64,000 bases of DNA from Rhodophyticola sp. CCM32 (GCF_004751985.1 NZ_CP038492.1:1488001-1552000), one strand, 5' to 3'; counted from the stretch's first letter, positions 26,552 to 37,097 are shown. Numbers and translations are program-made. The notes: generated by a model not told the origin, from the letters alone.

Positions 26552-27233
26552 CTAGCGCATATCCTGCGCCCCGGACCGTGCGGATCGGATCATCGCTGCC
26601 GGAACTGCGCAGCGCCTTGCGCAGGCGCCCCACATGAACATCAACCGTCCGGCTGTCCACATAGATGTCACGACCCCAGACCCGGTCCAGCAGTTGTTCC
26701 CGGCTCCAGACCCGGCCGGGGCGCTCCATGAACGCCGTCAGCAGGCGGAACTCGGTCGGGCCAAGGGTCAGCGAGGCCCCTGCCCTGTAGACCCGGTGTT
26801 CGGTCATATCCAGAAGGATATCTTCATATTCCAGCCGTTCACCCACGGCGGCGGGCCGGATCCGGCGCAATTGGGTGCGCAGACGGGCCAGAAGCTCAGC
26901 CACGGAATAGGGTTTCACCACATAATCATCCGCCCCGGTTTCCAGACCGCGCACCTTATCCACCTCTTCGGATCTGGCGGAAAGCATGATCACCGGTATC
27001 CGGTTGGTCTGACTGCCGTTCTTGAGCTGCCGACAAACCTCGATCCCCGAGACATGGGGCAGCATCCAGTCCAGGATGATCACATCAGGCGGGGTTTCGC
27101 GGATCACGACCAGCGCTTCATCGCCGGCCTCGGCGGTGACCACCTGAAACCCTTCGGCACGGATATTATAGGCCAGAACCTCCCGCTGTGCGGGTTCATC
27201 CTCGACCACCAGAACCAGGGGTTCCCCTGCCAT
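26547..27233 (-). CDS. phoB: Phosphate regulon response regulator
   Basis: OmpR/PhoB-type response regulator that activates Pho-box promoters when phosphorylated by PhoR. 228 residues: receiver domain (1-120) with the acidic pocket VVEDEPAQ, phosphoacceptor Asp in VIILDWMLPH, and the conserved Lys in VVKPYS; C-terminal winged helix (130-228) ending TVRGAGYALG. Last gene of the minus-strand pst operon, 3 bases after phoU, which fits its function. Confidence 0.95.
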   Translation of the reverse strand: MAGEPLVLVVEDEPAQREVLAYNIRAEGFQVVTAEAGDEALVVIRETPPDVIILDWMLPHVSGIEVCRQLKNGSQTNRIPVIMLSARSEEVDKVRGLETGADDYVVKPYSVAELLARLRTQLRRIRPAAVGERLEYEDILLDMTEHRVYRAGASLTLGPTEFRLLTAFMERPGRVWSREQLLDRVWGRDIYVDSRTVDVHVGRLRKALRSSGSDDPIRTVRGAGYALG

Positions 27234-27236
27234 ATG

Positions 27237-27953
27237 TCAGCCCCCTGCCCCTTGCTCATAAGGTGTTCTGTCCTGTTTTGGCCGGTCTTCATCGGGCATC
27301 TCGCCGGTGACCAGATAAATCACCTGTTCGCAGATCGAGGTCACGTGGTCGCCCATGCGTTCGATATTCTTGGCCATGAAATGCAGATGCATGCAGGTGG
27401 TGATATTGCGCGGGTCTTCCATCATGAAGGTCAGGTATTCCCGGAACAGCGCCGAATACATCTGGTCAACCTCAAGGTCGCGTTCCCGCACATCTGCCGC
27501 CAGATCCGCATCGCGCTGGATATAGGCATCCAGCGCGTCCTTCAGCATCAGTTCCACTGCCCGGGCCATCCGTTTCAGCGCCGATGCCGTGCCGTTGACC
27601 GGCTGCATCTGAATGACAACCGACGACCGTTTGGCGATGTTTTTCGAATAATCTCCGATCCGTTCCAGATTGGCCGAGACCCGGAATACGCTGAGCACGG
27701 TGCGCAGGTCCGATGCGGTCGGCTGGCGCAGGGCCAGAATGCGCGCGGCCTCTTCATTGACCTGCTCTTCCAGCGCGTCGATGGCCTTGTCGCCCTGTTT
27801 GACCGATCTGGCCAGATCCTCATCGCGGGTTTCCAGGGCCTCGGCGGCGCGGGCGATACTGTCTTCGACCAGCCCGCCCATTTTCATGATCAGCGCCTGG
27901 ATGCCTTCCAGGTCGCGGTCAAAGGATGAAACGATATGTTCTTGATTTACCAT
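27237..27953 (-). CDS. phoU: Phosphate transport system regulatory protein
   Basis: Negative regulator of the Pho response that links PstSCAB to PhoR. 238 residues built of two three-helix bundles with the metal-binding motifs ERIGDYSKNIA and ERMGDHVTSICE, one in each half, as in all PhoU proteins. It lies between pstB and phoB on the same strand with a 17-base gap to pstB. Confidence 0.95.
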   Translation of the reverse strand: MVNQEHIVSSFDRDLEGIQALIMKMGGLVEDSIARAAEALETRDEDLARSVKQGDKAIDALEEQVNEEAARILALRQPTASDLRTVLSVFRVSANLERIGDYSKNIAKRSSVVIQMQPVNGTASALKRMARAVELMLKDALDAYIQRDADLAADVRERDLEVDQMYSALFREYLTFMMEDPRNITTCMHLHFMAKNIERMGDHVTSICEQVIYLVTGEMPDEDRPKQDRTPYEQGAGG

Positions 27954-27970
27954 TGTTCTATGCTCGCCTT

Positions 27971-28768
27971 TTACCCGATCCGGCCGGTGATATAGCTTTC
28001 GGTGCGCGGATCGCCCGGGTTGGTGAAAATATGTCCTGTATCGTCATATTCGACCAGTTCGCCCAGATGGAAAAACGCGGTTTTCTGGCTGACACGGGCG
28101 GCCTGCTGCATGGAATGGGTGACGATGACCACGGAATAGCGGGTGCGCAATTCGTCAATCAGCTCTTCAACCTGGGCGGTCGCGATCGGGTCCAGGGCTG
28201 AACATGGCTCGTCCATCAGCAAGACCTCGGGGCTGGTGGCCACCGCCCGGGCGATGCACAGGCGCTGCTGCTGGCCGCCTGACAGGCCGGTGCCCGGTTC
28301 CCCCAGACGGTCCTTGGCCTCATCCCAAAGTGCGGCGCGGCGCAGGGATTTTTCGACGATCTGATCCAGATCGGCCTTGTCCCTGGCCAGCCCGTGGATG
28401 CGCGGCCCATAGGCGACATTGTCATAGATGGATTTCGGAAACGGGTTGGGTTTCTGAAACACCATGCCGACCTTGGCGCGCAATTGCACCGGGTCGACCT
28501 TGGGGTCATAGATATCCTCGTCATCCAGCGTGATCGAGCCGCTGACACGCGCCACATCAATCGTGTCATTCATCCGGTTCAGACAGCGCAGGAAGGTGGA
28601 TTTGCCGCAACCCGAGGGCCCGATAAAGGCGGTCACGGTCTTGTCGACGATATCCACATCAACCGTTTTGATCGCATGGGTATCGCCATAGAACACATCC
28701 ACATTGCGCGCCGTCATTTTCAGCTCAAGACTGTCCACGTCACGATCCACCGCCCGCATGTCATTCAT
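27971..28768 (-). CDS. pstB: Phosphate ABC transporter ATP-binding protein
   Basis: ATPase of the high-affinity phosphate importer. 265 residues with Walker [10 protein letters not shown], the PstB-specific RCLNRMND, signature [14 protein letters not shown] and Walker [15 protein letters not shown]. Ends with the conserved [13 protein letters not shown]. The start at 28768 has GGAGGA 8 bases before it; an in-frame GTG 24 bases upstream overlaps the pstA stop. Confidence 0.96.
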   Translation of the reverse strand: MNDMRAVDRDVDSLELKMTARNVDVFYGDTHAIKTVDVDIVDKTVTAFIGPSGCGKSTFLRCLNRMNDTIDVARVSGSITLDDEDIYDPKVDPVQLRAKVGMVFQKPNPFPKSIYDNVAYGPRIHGLARDKADLDQIVEKSLRRAALWDEAKDRLGEPGTGLSGGQQQRLCIARAVATSPEVLLMDEPCSALDPIATAQVEELIDELRTRYSVVIVTHSMQQAARVSQKTAFFHLGELVEYDDTGHIFTNPGDPRTESYITGRIG

Positions 28769-28788
28769 TTGAGTATCCTCCATCCCGC

Positions 28789-30134
28789 TCACCAGCGACG
28801 CTCGAACCGGCGGCGCAGCAGAATTGCGACCGCATTCATGATCAACAGGAACACAAGCAACACGATGATCGCGCCCGATGCCCGTTCCACAAAGGCCGGG
28901 TCTGAGCGCTGTGTCCAGTTATAGACCTGCACCGGCAGGGCCGAGGCAGGGTCGAAAAAGCCATCGGGCGGGGCGGCGGGGTATTCGCGCACAAAGGCCA
29001 CCATCCCGATCAGCAGCAAAGGGGCGGTTTCGCCAAGGGCCTGGGCCAGACCGATGATCGTCCCGGTCAGAATACCGGGCGCGGCAAGCGGCAGCACATG
29101 GTGAAACACCGATTGCATCTTCGAGGCTCCCAGACCAAGTGCTGCCGCGCGGATCGACGGCGGCACCGCCCTGAGAGAGGCGCGGGTGGCGATGATGATC
29201 GTCGGCAGGGTCATCAGCGTCAGCACCAGCCCCCCACAATGGGCGCGGATTGCGGCAACCCGGCAAAGTTGATGAAGATCGCAAGGCCCAGAATACCGAA
29301 CACGATCGACGGCACGGCGGCCAGGTTCGAGATATTCACCTCGATCAGGTCGGTGATCCGGTTTTTCGGGGCAAATTCCTCAAGATAGATCGAGGCGGCA
29401 ACCCCGATCGGCAGCGCCAGTGCCAGCACCACGATCATCATGTAAAAGGAGCCCAGAATGGCCACCCCCAGCCCCGCCGCTTCCGGTCGCTGGCCGGAGG
29501 CATCGGGGGATGTGATGAAATTCCAGTTGAACCGGGTTTCCATTGCGCCCTGATCCACCAGCGCCTGCGCCAGCACAAGCTGCCCGGGAGACACATTATT
29601 GTCCCGCTCGGCGCTGGCCATGGTCACACGGCCCTTGAAGAACCCGTCGATCCGCCCGCCCGCCAGAAGCTCCAGATTCACGGTTTCGCCGATCAGGGAG
29701 GGATTGGCCAGAACCATGGCCCGCAACTGGCCCGGCGCGTCTTCCGAGAGGATCGCGGCCATGTCGCGGGGCCCAAGATCGGTGTCGATGCCAAGGGATT
29801 GGACATAATCCACAATACCCTGCCCAAGAAGCGGGGCATAGCCGAAGGTCGTGACCCGGGCCATCTCGGCCGGGTCGCGGTTGCCCTCCGGATCCAGCCG
29901 TTCGGCCGACAGGGTGACCGGCAGGGTGATATAGGTCTGGCGGAACGCGCTCAACCCGTTGGACAGGATCGAGGTCAGCAGCAGGATCAGCGCAAGGATG
30001 CCCACGATCACCGCCGCCAGACCATAGGCCCGAAACCGCGCCTCGGCCCGGTTGCGGCGCCGGGTTCGGTCATCCTTGGTCAGAAGCGAGGTTTTGGCAT
30101 TGGGCCGGGCCGAAGGCAGGGTGGCATCACTCAT
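28789..30134 (-). CDS. pstA: Phosphate ABC transporter permease PstA, frameshifted at a C run (29230-29235)
   Basis: Inner-membrane permease, with the long N-terminal extension (DUF3333-like) common in alphaproteobacteria. The first part carries the extension and helices up to [17 protein letters not shown]; the second carries [41 protein letters not shown] (the EAA loop that meets PstB) and the last helices. The frame breaks at VGG: six Gs on the coding strand where seven are needed to read [12 protein letters not shown]. Adding one base gives 448 residues. Its partners are intact, so a sequencing error is likely. Confidence 0.92.
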
Positions 30135-31594
30135 TCATACTGCTCCCGGTATTTGCGCACGATATACAGAGCCAGAATATTCAACCCAAGGGTTATGACA
30201 AACAGGGTGAGGCCAAGGGCGAAGGCCACCAGCGCCTCGGGGCTTGAGAAATCCGTGTCACCGGTCAACTGGCCCACGATCTTGACGGTGACCGTGGTCA
30301 TCGCCTCAAACGGGTTCAGCGCCAGCCGGGCGGCGGCCCCTGCCCCCAGAACCACGATCATCGTTTCGCCGATGGCCCGCGAGGTGGCCAGAAGAATCGC
30401 GCCGACAATGCCGGGCAAGGCGGCAGGCAGGATCACCTGTTTGACGGTCTCCGAATGGGTTGCCCCCAGCCCGAAAGAGCCATCGCGCAGCGATTGCGGC
30501 ACCGCGTTGATGATGTCATCGCTGAGTGAAGAGACAAACGGGATCAGCATCACCCCCATCACGATCCCCGCGGTCATCACCGAAGAGGAAGACGTGCCAA
30601 GGCCAAGCGGTTCCGCGAAATAGTCGCGCAGCAAAGGCCCCACGGTGATCAGCGCGAACAACCCGTAGACAATGGTCGGGATCCCGGCCAGCACCTCGAT
30701 CAGCGGCTTGGCGATGGAGCGCAGACGCGACGAGGCATATTCTGCCATATAGATCGCCGCGAACAGCCCGATCGGTACTGCCACCAGAAGGGCGATGAAC
30801 GAGACATAAACCGTGCCCCAAAGCAGCGGCAGCAGCCCAAGTTCGGATGCATCGCTTTCAAAGGTCGGCGCCCATCGGGTGCCGAAGAAGAAATCCTGCG
30901 CCGGGTAGAGCTGGAAGAAACTGAAGGTCTCGAACAGCATCGACAGAACGATGCCCACCGTGGTCAGGATCGCGATGGTCGAGGCCAGGATCAGGATCGT
31001 CAGAATGCCGTATTCCACACTGTTGCGGGCACGAAATTCAGGCCGGGTGCGGGCATAGGCATAGGCAAGGCCCAATGCGGCCAGGACCAGCACCACCACA
31101 TTCATCGCCAGATTGCCCGTATGGCTCAGCGCGCGATACCGCTGCGCGGCACTCAGAACCTCGGGCGTCACATCGCGGCCAAGGGCAACACCGACACTGC
31201 CCAGAAGGGCCCGCAGATCATGGCCTTGCGTGCTGTAATCTCTGGCCTCATCCCGGTTGAGCGCCCCCTGCCCTATCGCCACATCCAGACCTTCGGCCAC
31301 GCGGCGCACATCGCTCATCACCAGACCGCGCGATCCGGCCTCTTCAATCGCTGTGTCAGACAGGGTTGCGGTGACCTGACGCTCGATCACCAGCGGCTGG
31401 ACAAACAGCCAGACCATAAGCACCAGAAACGCGGGAACAAGGGTGAAGATCAGGACATTGGCGCCGTAATAGCCCGGCAGGGAATGCAGGATGCGGCTGT
31501 CACCCCCGGCTTGGGCAAGGGCGCGCTGGCGGCCCATGATATACCCGGCGGCCCCCAGCACCAACACGGACACAACGATCCAAAGCAATGGCAT
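30131..31594 (-). CDS. pstC: Phosphate ABC transporter permease
   Basis: Second permease of the phosphate importer. 487 residues, longer than the E. coli protein because of an N-terminal region with two extra helices and a soluble insert (about 70-160) typical of alphaproteobacterial PstC. The core permease (from about 210) shows LLPLLWGTVYVSFIALLVAVPIGLFAAIYMAEYA, LAGIPTIVYGLFAL, and the EAA loop GATHSETVKQVILPAALPGI. It overlaps pstA by 4 bases. Confidence 0.94.
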   Translation of the reverse strand: MPLLWIVVSVLVLGAAGYIMGRQRALAQAGGDSRILHSLPGYYGANVLIFTLVPAFLVLMVWLFVQPLVIERQVTATLSDTAIEEAGSRGLVMSDVRRVAEGLDVAIGQGALNRDEARDYSTQGHDLRALLGSVGVALGRDVTPEVLSAAQRYRALSHTGNLAMNVVVLVLAALGLAYAYARTRPEFRARNSVEYGILTILILASTIAILTTVGIVLSMLFETFSFFQLYPAQDFFFGTRWAPTFESDASELGLLPLLWGTVYVSFIALLVAVPIGLFAAIYMAEYASSRLRSIAKPLIEVLAGIPTIVYGLFALITVGPLLRDYFAEPLGLGTSSSSVMTAGIVMGVMLIPFVSSLSDDIINAVPQSLRDGSFGLGATHSETVKQVILPAALPGIVGAILLATSRAIGETMIVVLGAGAAARLALNPFEAMTTVTVKIVGQLTGDTDFSSPEALVAFALGLTLFVITLGLNILALYIVRKYREQYE

Positions 31595-31671
31595 GATATC
31601 TGGCTTTCGGGATCAGAATTCAGGAATGACGGGGCAGCAGACAGGGCCGCCCCGCCGGGATATGTGCAAGC

Positions 31672-32703
31672 TTACATGGTCTCTTCGTTTTCGACCATCA
31701 TCTGGGTTGTGCCCAATTCCGGGTCAGACACCAGACCATAGGCAGCCAGCGGGCCAAACGGTCCGGCAATATCGTCAGAGACGAAGAAGGATGCGTATTC
31801 TTTCAGGCCGGGGATCACCCCGATATGAGCGGCCTTGATATAGAAAAACAGCGGGCGGGATACCGGGTATTCGCCGGTTGAGATGCTTTCCACGCTCGGC
31901 TCGACACCGGACATGGTGGCAACCTGAAGCCGGTCGGTATTGTTCTCGTAAAACGCCAGACCGAAGACGCCGATGCCTTCCGGGTTGGCCGAGATACGCG
32001 CCAGCGTTTCGGTATAATCACCATCAATATCGGTGGAGACACCATCGGTGCGGATCGCCATGCAAGTGTCCTCGGCCGCGTCTTCGTCGCCGCCATTGAT
32101 CTCCATGATCGCTTCCATCGCGCCGGAATCCTCGCAACCCTGCAGGATCACGTTTTCCTCGAACACTTCCCGGGTGCCGTGACGGGTGCCGGGGATATAG
32201 GCGGCAATTGCCTGCGCCGGCAGGTCACCCACTTCGGACCAGTCGGCGTTGGGGTTGGCCATCATGGCGCCGTCAACGGGCAGTTCGGCGGCCAGAGCCA
32301 GATACCAGTGTTCCGGGGTGAAGGCGAAGGAATTGCCGTCGATATCGCTGGCGAAAACGATACCGTCATAGCCGATGCGCACTTCGATGATATCGGTCAC
32401 GCCATTTTCAGCGCAGGTCGCGATCTCGTTTTCGCGGATCGAACGCGAGGCGTTGGCGATGTCGATGGTGTTTTCGCCCACACCTTCGCAGAACCGGCGC
32501 AGACCGGTGGAGGAGCCGCCGGATTCAACAACCGGGGTCGGGAATTCGAAATTCTCGCCAAAGGCTTCTGCCACAATGGCTGCATAGGGCAGCACGGTGG
32601 ATGATCCGGCGATCTGCACGTTGTCACGGCTTTGAGCGGCAACAGCAGTGGCTGAAACGGCCGCAACAGCCAGGGCGGAGACGGTCAATTTTGCAAGAGA
32701 CAT
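31672..32703 (-). CDS. pstS: Phosphate-binding periplasmic protein
   Basis: Phosphate receptor of the importer. 343 residues with a signal peptide ending AVAAQ and the PstS start VQIAGSSTVLPYAAIVAEAF; the binding motif SGGSSTGLRRFCEG and IGYDGIVFA follow. It is first in the operon downstream of the Pho box, and a GAGGAGC ribosome-binding site precedes the ATG. It belongs to the group of PstS proteins found with long PstC and PstA. Confidence 0.95.
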   Translation of the reverse strand: MSLAKLTVSALAVAAVSATAVAAQSRDNVQIAGSSTVLPYAAIVAEAFGENFEFPTPVVESGGSSTGLRRFCEGVGENTIDIANASRSIRENEIATCAENGVTDIIEVRIGYDGIVFASDIDGNSFAFTPEHWYLALAAELPVDGAMMANPNADWSEVGDLPAQAIAAYIPGTRHGTREVFEENVILQGCEDSGAMEAIMEINGGDEDAAEDTCMAIRTDGVSTDIDGDYTETLARISANPEGIGVFGLAFYENNTDRLQVATMSGVEPSVESISTGEYPVSRPLFFYIKAAHIGVIPGLKEYASFFVSDDIAGPFGPLAAYGLVSDPELGTTQMMVENEETM

Positions 32704-32790
32704 GTAAGGAAGCTCCTCAGGTGTTTTATGTCACGAGCGTGCAGTAAGCGCGCGCTCTTGCTCCCGGCAGGTAACGGGGTCACGCAATGC

Positions 32791-32823
32791 TTTTGTGACA
32801 GGGATGTAACGGTTTTATGACAG
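32791..32823 (-). promoter_or_regulatory. Pho box (three 11-bp units) upstream of pstS
   Basis: On the minus strand three 11-base units follow one another: CTGTCATAAAA, CCGTTACATCC and CTGTCACAAAA. The outer two fit the PhoB half-site CTGTCAY-N4. The site lies about 90 bases before the pstS start, between phoR and pstS, so the pst operon should be induced by phosphate shortage. Confidence 0.85.
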
Positions 32824-32883
32824 GGGTGGATGTCTCTGTATCCGCCTGCCAGAAGCACAGGAAATTCGCGCCGGGCCTCGCAT

Positions 32884-33930
32884 CTAAGCCTTTGGCAGAA
32901 TGACGGAAAAGCAACTGCCCTGCCCCGGTTCGCTGGAAATCCGCAAGCGGCCCCGATGGCGGTTGACGATATGTTTCACGATTGCCAGACCCAGCCCCGT
33001 GCCGCCCATCGCCCGGCTGCGATGGGTGTCTATGCGATAGAATCGCTCGGTCAGGCGCGGCAGGTGCAGCGGGTCTATCCCCTCGCCCTTATCAATCACA
33101 TCGACGCGCGCAATCGGGCCTTTCAGATTGCCAGTCCCTTCCCCTTCACTGGCGCGGAGCAGAACCGGCCGCCCCTCGCCCCCGTATTTGATGGCGTTTT
33201 CAGCCAGATTGAGAAACACCTGCGTCAGCTGATCGGAATCGCCGGTGACCAGAAGCGGCGCATCGGCCCCTTCAATCCGCAAGACTGTGCCGGTCTTCTC
33301 AGCGCCCTTGCGCAGGGATTCGATCACCCCGCTCAGCACATCGGTCAGATTGACCGTTTCCTGCGGGCGCATGCGTTCCTGCCCCTCGACACGACTCAGC
33401 GACAGCAGGTCCTGAATCATCCGGTTCATCCGCCGGGCTTCGTCCTCCATGATGCCCAGAAACCTGTCCTGCGCGGCGATATCCTCGCGGGCCGGGCCTT
33501 TCAGCGTTTCGATAAACCCCATGATCGCGGTCAGGGGTGTGCGCAGTTCATGGCTGACATTGGCGACAAAATCGCGCCGCATCTCTTCGGCTTCACGCAG
33601 ATGGGTGATGTCCTGAAAATGCAGCAGCACCCCGTCATACCCTATCATCGCCCTGGTGACCGGGCGGATGGTGACACGGAAAATGGTTTCACCCGCCTGA
33701 TCGGTCTGGACGAACCGTGCCTCACAATCCACGCCCTCGGCATAGGCCGCCTCGATCCGGCTGAGCAGGGCGGGCTGGCGCAGGGCGGTGACGTAATTGC
33801 GGCCCTGCACCCATTCCCCCAACAGAGCCCGGGCAGGCAGATTGCAGGCGATGATCGTGCCGACCTTGTCCAGCATCACCATCGGGTCAGGCACTGTATC
33901 CAGCAGGTTGCCGATGATGGCATTGGACAT
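32884..33930 (-). CDS. phoR: Phosphate regulon sensor histidine kinase
   Basis: 348 residues: a PAS domain (VPDPMVMLDKVGTIIACN, 10-110), the dimerisation and phosphoacceptor site FVANVSHELRTPLTAIMGF with the His, and the ATPase domain with NLAENAIKYGG, KGEGIDP and GGTGLGLAIVKHI. It lacks the N-terminal membrane helices of E. coli PhoR, so it is probably cytosolic or membrane-bound through partners such as PhoU. ATG at 33930 has AAAAGG before it. It stands first in the phosphate cluster, upstream of the Pho box. Confidence 0.9.
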   Translation of the reverse strand: MSNAIIGNLLDTVPDPMVMLDKVGTIIACNLPARALLGEWVQGRNYVTALRQPALLSRIEAAYAEGVDCEARFVQTDQAGETIFRVTIRPVTRAMIGYDGVLLHFQDITHLREAEEMRRDFVANVSHELRTPLTAIMGFIETLKGPAREDIAAQDRFLGIMEDEARRMNRMIQDLLSLSRVEGQERMRPQETVNLTDVLSGVIESLRKGAEKTGTVLRIEGADAPLLVTGDSDQLTQVFLNLAENAIKYGGEGRPVLLRASEGEGTGNLKGPIARVDVIDKGEGIDPLHLPRLTERFYRIDTHRSRAMGGTGLGLAIVKHIVNRHRGRLRISSEPGQGSCFSVILPKA

Positions 33931-34066
33931 GGGCGGGCCTTTTCGCACGGGTCAGGGGCGCCGCATGCGATAGCGAGTTTTCGGGATTTTCACAATGGCG
34001 CGGCTTGCGGCTTTACACAGGCAGGGGCTGGGCCTGCACTATGATTGACAGCAAAATCTGCGCAGC

Positions 34067-34106
34067 GGAATTCTCGAGAATTCCTTGTGGAAAACTGGAG
34101 TTTTCC
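34067..34106. repeat. Family B double palindrome, copy 2
   Basis: GGAATTCTCGAGAATTCC, 4 bases, GGAAAACTGGAGTTTTCC. Lies at the head of a partial family A copy; an about 90-bp unit holding it is repeated at 34210-34310. Confidence 0.85.
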
Positions 34107-34111
34107 ACTTT

Positions 34112-34200
34112 GCAAACTATAGCTTTGACCTGAAATCCTGAACCACTCCATATCACCTATCGCCCGGTAGCCCCACCGGGCAGCATATATGTGTAATGTT
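34112..34200. repeat. Dispersed repeat family A, partial copy 4
   Basis: AACTATAGCTTTGACCTGAAATCC, then CACTCCATATCACC and a shortened CCCGGTAGCCCCACCGGG core. The distal half of the family is missing. A second start of the same element (CCATAGCTTCGTCCTGAAAA) follows at 34284. Confidence 0.6.
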
Positions 34201-34237
34201 CAGCGCCAGACTGGATTGCCTGCAAAACCTGCGCACT

Positions 34238-34277
34238 GGAATTCTCGAGAATTCCACATGGAAAACTGGAGTTTTCC
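34238..34277. repeat. Family B double palindrome, copy 3
   Basis: GGAATTCTCGAGAATTCC, ACAT, GGAAAACTGGAGTTTTCC: again 40 bp, with the same two palindromes as copy 2 and only the spacer changed. Confidence 0.85.
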
Positions 34278-34313
34278 ATCCGCAGCCATAGCTTCGTCCT
34301 GAAAACACAGCCG

Positions 34314-35501
34314 TTAAACCGCCGCAAGCGCCTGACGGAAATCCGCCTTCAGAAGCGCGATGTCCTCGATCCCGACAGAGACCCGGAAAAACCCCTCCCC
34401 CATGCCGCGGGCGGCCCGCTCTTCCGGGCTCATGCCCCTGTGGGAGGAACTGGCGGGGTGGGATACGGTTGTGCCCACATCCCCGAGCGTCGGCGCAAAG
34501 GCCAGTTGCGGCACGGCCTCGATCATCCGGTTCGCCTCGGCCCGCCCGCCGCTGATCGTGAAGCTGAGCATATTGCCATCGCGCCCGCCAAGCAGCGCCT
34601 GTGCGCGGGCATGATCCGGGTGATCCGCCCGGCCGGGGTAAAGCACGCTTTCCACCCCCGGCAGCCCGGCCAGATGATCGGCCAGCGCGCGGGCATTTGC
34701 CTCGGCCCGGTCAAAGCGCAGCGGAAAGGTGTACAGCCCGCGTTCGGCCATCCAGCAGTCATAGGGGCTGGGCGTCATGCCGGCGGTGGCGATGAAATCA
34801 CAGATGGCGGTGCGATGACCTGCATCCCTGGCCGACACATAGCCAAGGGTCACATCGGAATGCCCGGCCAGCAGTTTGGTGACCGAATGGATCACCACAT
34901 CCGCCCCGTGATCAAAGGGCCGATAGCCGATCGGGGTGGTAAAGGTGTTGTCGACCACCAGCAGCACGCCATGCTGTCTGGCCAAAGCCGCGATCCCGTC
35001 CATATCCGCGACCCGCAATGTCGGGTTCGAGACCAGCTCGACCAGGATCAGTTTCGTGTCCGGTGTGATGGCGTCGGCCATCGTTTCTGCATCCGTCGGA
35101 TCGGCCAGACTGGTCGGGATACCGAAACGGGGCAGGTCCCGGGTCAGCATTCTAAGCGAGCGGCCATAAAGCTGATCACCGCCAACCACATGATCCCCTT
35201 TTTTCAGCAGGCCCAACAGAACCGCCGTCACCGCCGCCATGCCCGACCCGGTGATCACCCCGCCTTCACCGCCTTCCAGCATGTCGATCTTGCGGGCCAG
35301 AACATCCGCATTCGGGTGGCCTTCCCGGGCATAGGTATAGCCTTTGAGACTGCCTTCATACTGGGCGTCCAGTTGATCGGGCGAGGATGAGGCATAGACC
35401 ACCGAGGGTTGCAGCGGCGTGACCACCGCGCGGCTGACACTGTCGGGAAAGCCGGTGCGGCGGATAAGGGTGTCCGGGCGGCTGTTGGGGCGGTCGGTCA
35501 T
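34314..35501 (-). CDS. metC: Cystathionine beta-lyase-like PLP enzyme
   Basis: PLP-dependent enzyme of the Cys/Met metabolism family. 395 residues with the family landmarks: YAREGHPNADVLARKIDMLEGGEGG, SGMAAVTAVLLGLLKKGDHV, VDNTFTTPIGYRPFDHGADVVIHSVTKLLAGHSD (PLP lysine in SVTK) and the C-terminal FFRVSVGIED. The sequence near SSHRGMSPEE fits cystathionine beta-lyase of Rhodobacterales, which cleaves cystathionine to homocysteine, pyruvate and ammonia; gamma-synthase or gamma-lyase activity cannot be ruled out. ATG at 35501 follows a GAGG site. It may be cotranscribed with proA, 88 bases upstream. Confidence 0.85.
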   Translation of the reverse strand: MTDRPNSRPDTLIRRTGFPDSVSRAVVTPLQPSVVYASSSPDQLDAQYEGSLKGYTYAREGHPNADVLARKIDMLEGGEGGVITGSGMAAVTAVLLGLLKKGDHVVGGDQLYGRSLRMLTRDLPRFGIPTSLADPTDAETMADAITPDTKLILVELVSNPTLRVADMDGIAALARQHGVLLVVDNTFTTPIGYRPFDHGADVVIHSVTKLLAGHSDVTLGYVSARDAGHRTAICDFIATAGMTPSPYDCWMAERGLYTFPLRFDRAEANARALADHLAGLPGVESVLYPGRADHPDHARAQALLGGRDGNMLSFTISGGRAEANRMIEAVPQLAFAPTLGDVGTTVSHPASSSHRGMSPEERAARGMGEGFFRVSVGIEDIALLKADFRQALAAV

Positions 35502-35588
35502 CAGGGGAGCCTCGGCTGCGTATCTACCCGGCTTTGGTAACGGAGAAATCCTGCGCGACAAGTTCTTTCGCAAGCCTCCGCGCCCGGG

Positions 35589-36857
35589 TCAGGGCCTCAC
35601 GGTGCCATCGCCGGTGACCAGATATTTGAACGAGGTGAGCTGTTCCGCCCCCACCGGGCCCCGCGCATGCATCTTGCCCGTGGCAATCCCGATCTCGGCG
35701 CCCATGCCGAACTCCCCCCCATCGGCAAACTGGGTGGAGGCATTCTGCATCAGGATCGCGCTGTCGAGCCGGGTGAAGAACCGCAGGGCCGCTGCGTCAT
35801 CCTCGGTCACGATCGCATCGGTATGGTTGGATCCGAAATCGCGGATATGGGTGATGGCCTCGTCGATATGATCAACCACTTTCGCGGCGATGATCATATC
35901 CAGAAATTCCTGCCCCCAATCCTCGGGCCGGGCCGGAACCGTGCCGTCGATTTTGGCCAGGGTCTCATCGGCGCGGACCTCAACGCCCGCCTCCATCAGC
36001 GCCTTGATCACCCCCTGCCCGATCGTGTCCGCCACATCGCGGTGGATCAGCAGACATTCGGCAGCGCCACAGATGCCGGTGCGCCGGGTCTTGGCGTTGA
36101 GCGCGATTTTCAGCGCCTTTTCCGGGTCGGCGGCGGCGTCGATATAGATATGGCAGATGCCTTCCAGATGGGCGAAAACCGGCACTCGCGCCGCGCGCTG
36201 GACAAGACCCACAAGCCCCTTGCCGCCGCGCGGCACGATCACATCCACCGTATCGGTCATGGTCAGCAATTCCTGCACCGCCGCCCGGTCCCGGGTCGGC
36301 ACACGCTGCACCGCATCGCCGGGCAGCCCGGCGGTGCGCAGCCCGTCTTGCAGGCAGTCGACCAGCAGGCCCGAGGAATGAAAGCTTTCCGACCCGCCGC
36401 GCAGGATCACCGCATTGCCGGATTTCAGGCAGAGCGCACCCGCATCCGCCGTCACATTCGGGCGGGACTCATAAATCACCCCGATCACCCCCAAAGGTGT
36501 GCGCACCCGTTTGATATGAAGCCCGCTTTCCATCCCCCATTCGGTGATGGTTTCCCCCACCGGGTCACGCTGTGCCGCGACCGCGCGCAGCCCGTCGACA
36601 ATAGCCTTGATCCGCGCCTCATCCAGCATCAGACGGTCCAGCATCGCCGGGCTGAGACCCTTGTCGCGGCCAAAATCCATATCCTGCCCATTGGCCGCGA
36701 TGATCTCCTCCCGGCGCGCCCAGACAGCCTCGGCCGCCGCGATCAGCGCGGCCTCTTTCGCATCCGGAGCCGCGAAGGCCAGATCGGCGGCGGCGGCTTT
36801 GGCGCGCTGGCCCATATCGGCCATCAGGGCGGGAATGTTGTCACTCAGGTCTTTCAT
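35589..36857 (-). CDS. proA: Glutamate-5-semialdehyde dehydrogenase
   Basis: Second step of proline synthesis, NADPH-dependent reduction of glutamyl-5-phosphate. 422 residues with the ALDH-like fold: [54 protein letters not shown], and the catalytic Cys in [15 protein letters not shown] at 36857 has a GAGGA site; an in-frame ATG 12 bases upstream overlaps that site. It would normally follow proB directly; here an IS5 element and a foreign gene lie between, so its transcription is probably separated from obgE-proB. Confidence 0.95.
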   Translation of the reverse strand: MKDLSDNIPALMADMGQRAKAAAADLAFAAPDAKEAALIAAAEAVWARREEIIAANGQDMDFGRDKGLSPAMLDRLMLDEARIKAIVDGLRAVAAQRDPVGETITEWGMESGLHIKRVRTPLGVIGVIYESRPNVTADAGALCLKSGNAVILRGGSESFHSSGLLVDCLQDGLRTAGLPGDAVQRVPTRDRAAVQELLTMTDTVDVIVPRGGKGLVGLVQRAARVPVFAHLEGICHIYIDAAADPEKALKIALNAKTRRTGICGAAECLLIHRDVADTIGQGVIKALMEAGVEVRADETLAKIDGTVPARPEDWGQEFLDMIIAAKVVDHIDEAITHIRDFGSNHTDAIVTEDDAAALRFFTRLDSAILMQNASTQFADGGEFGMGAEIGIATGKMHARGPVGAEQLTSFKYLVTGDGTVRP

Positions 36858-36891
36858 GACGATCCTCATCGCGGGTTTGAGAGGCAGGATA

Positions 36892-37097
36892 TGCGTATTT
36901 GGAACAAGAAGAAAGCGGGAGGGAGTTCGGGGCCCATGGCCTTTCGGATTTTGCCTGATGTTGGAGATAAGATGGTTGTGAGCTTTACGTCATCAACTGA
37001 GCCAACAGGGGGAAAACAGACCTTGGCGAGACGCGCGGCGAAGGTGTCGAAAGAGCCCAATTTGACCAATGCTGCATCACGCGCGAATGTCAGCTAG
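36892..37097 (+). other. Gap upstream of proA with a short open frame, no recognised gene
   Basis: An ATG at 36892 opens 68 codons ([14 protein letters not shown]... ending ASRANVS) with no good ribosome-binding site and no family similarity. It could be the broken end of whatever lay between proB and proA before the IS arrived. Confidence 0.25.

Noticed and set aside
34314..35588. SAM riboswitch upstream of the cystathionine-lyase gene
   Set aside because: The gap of 88 bases holds none of the conserved SAM-I or SAM-II blocks.
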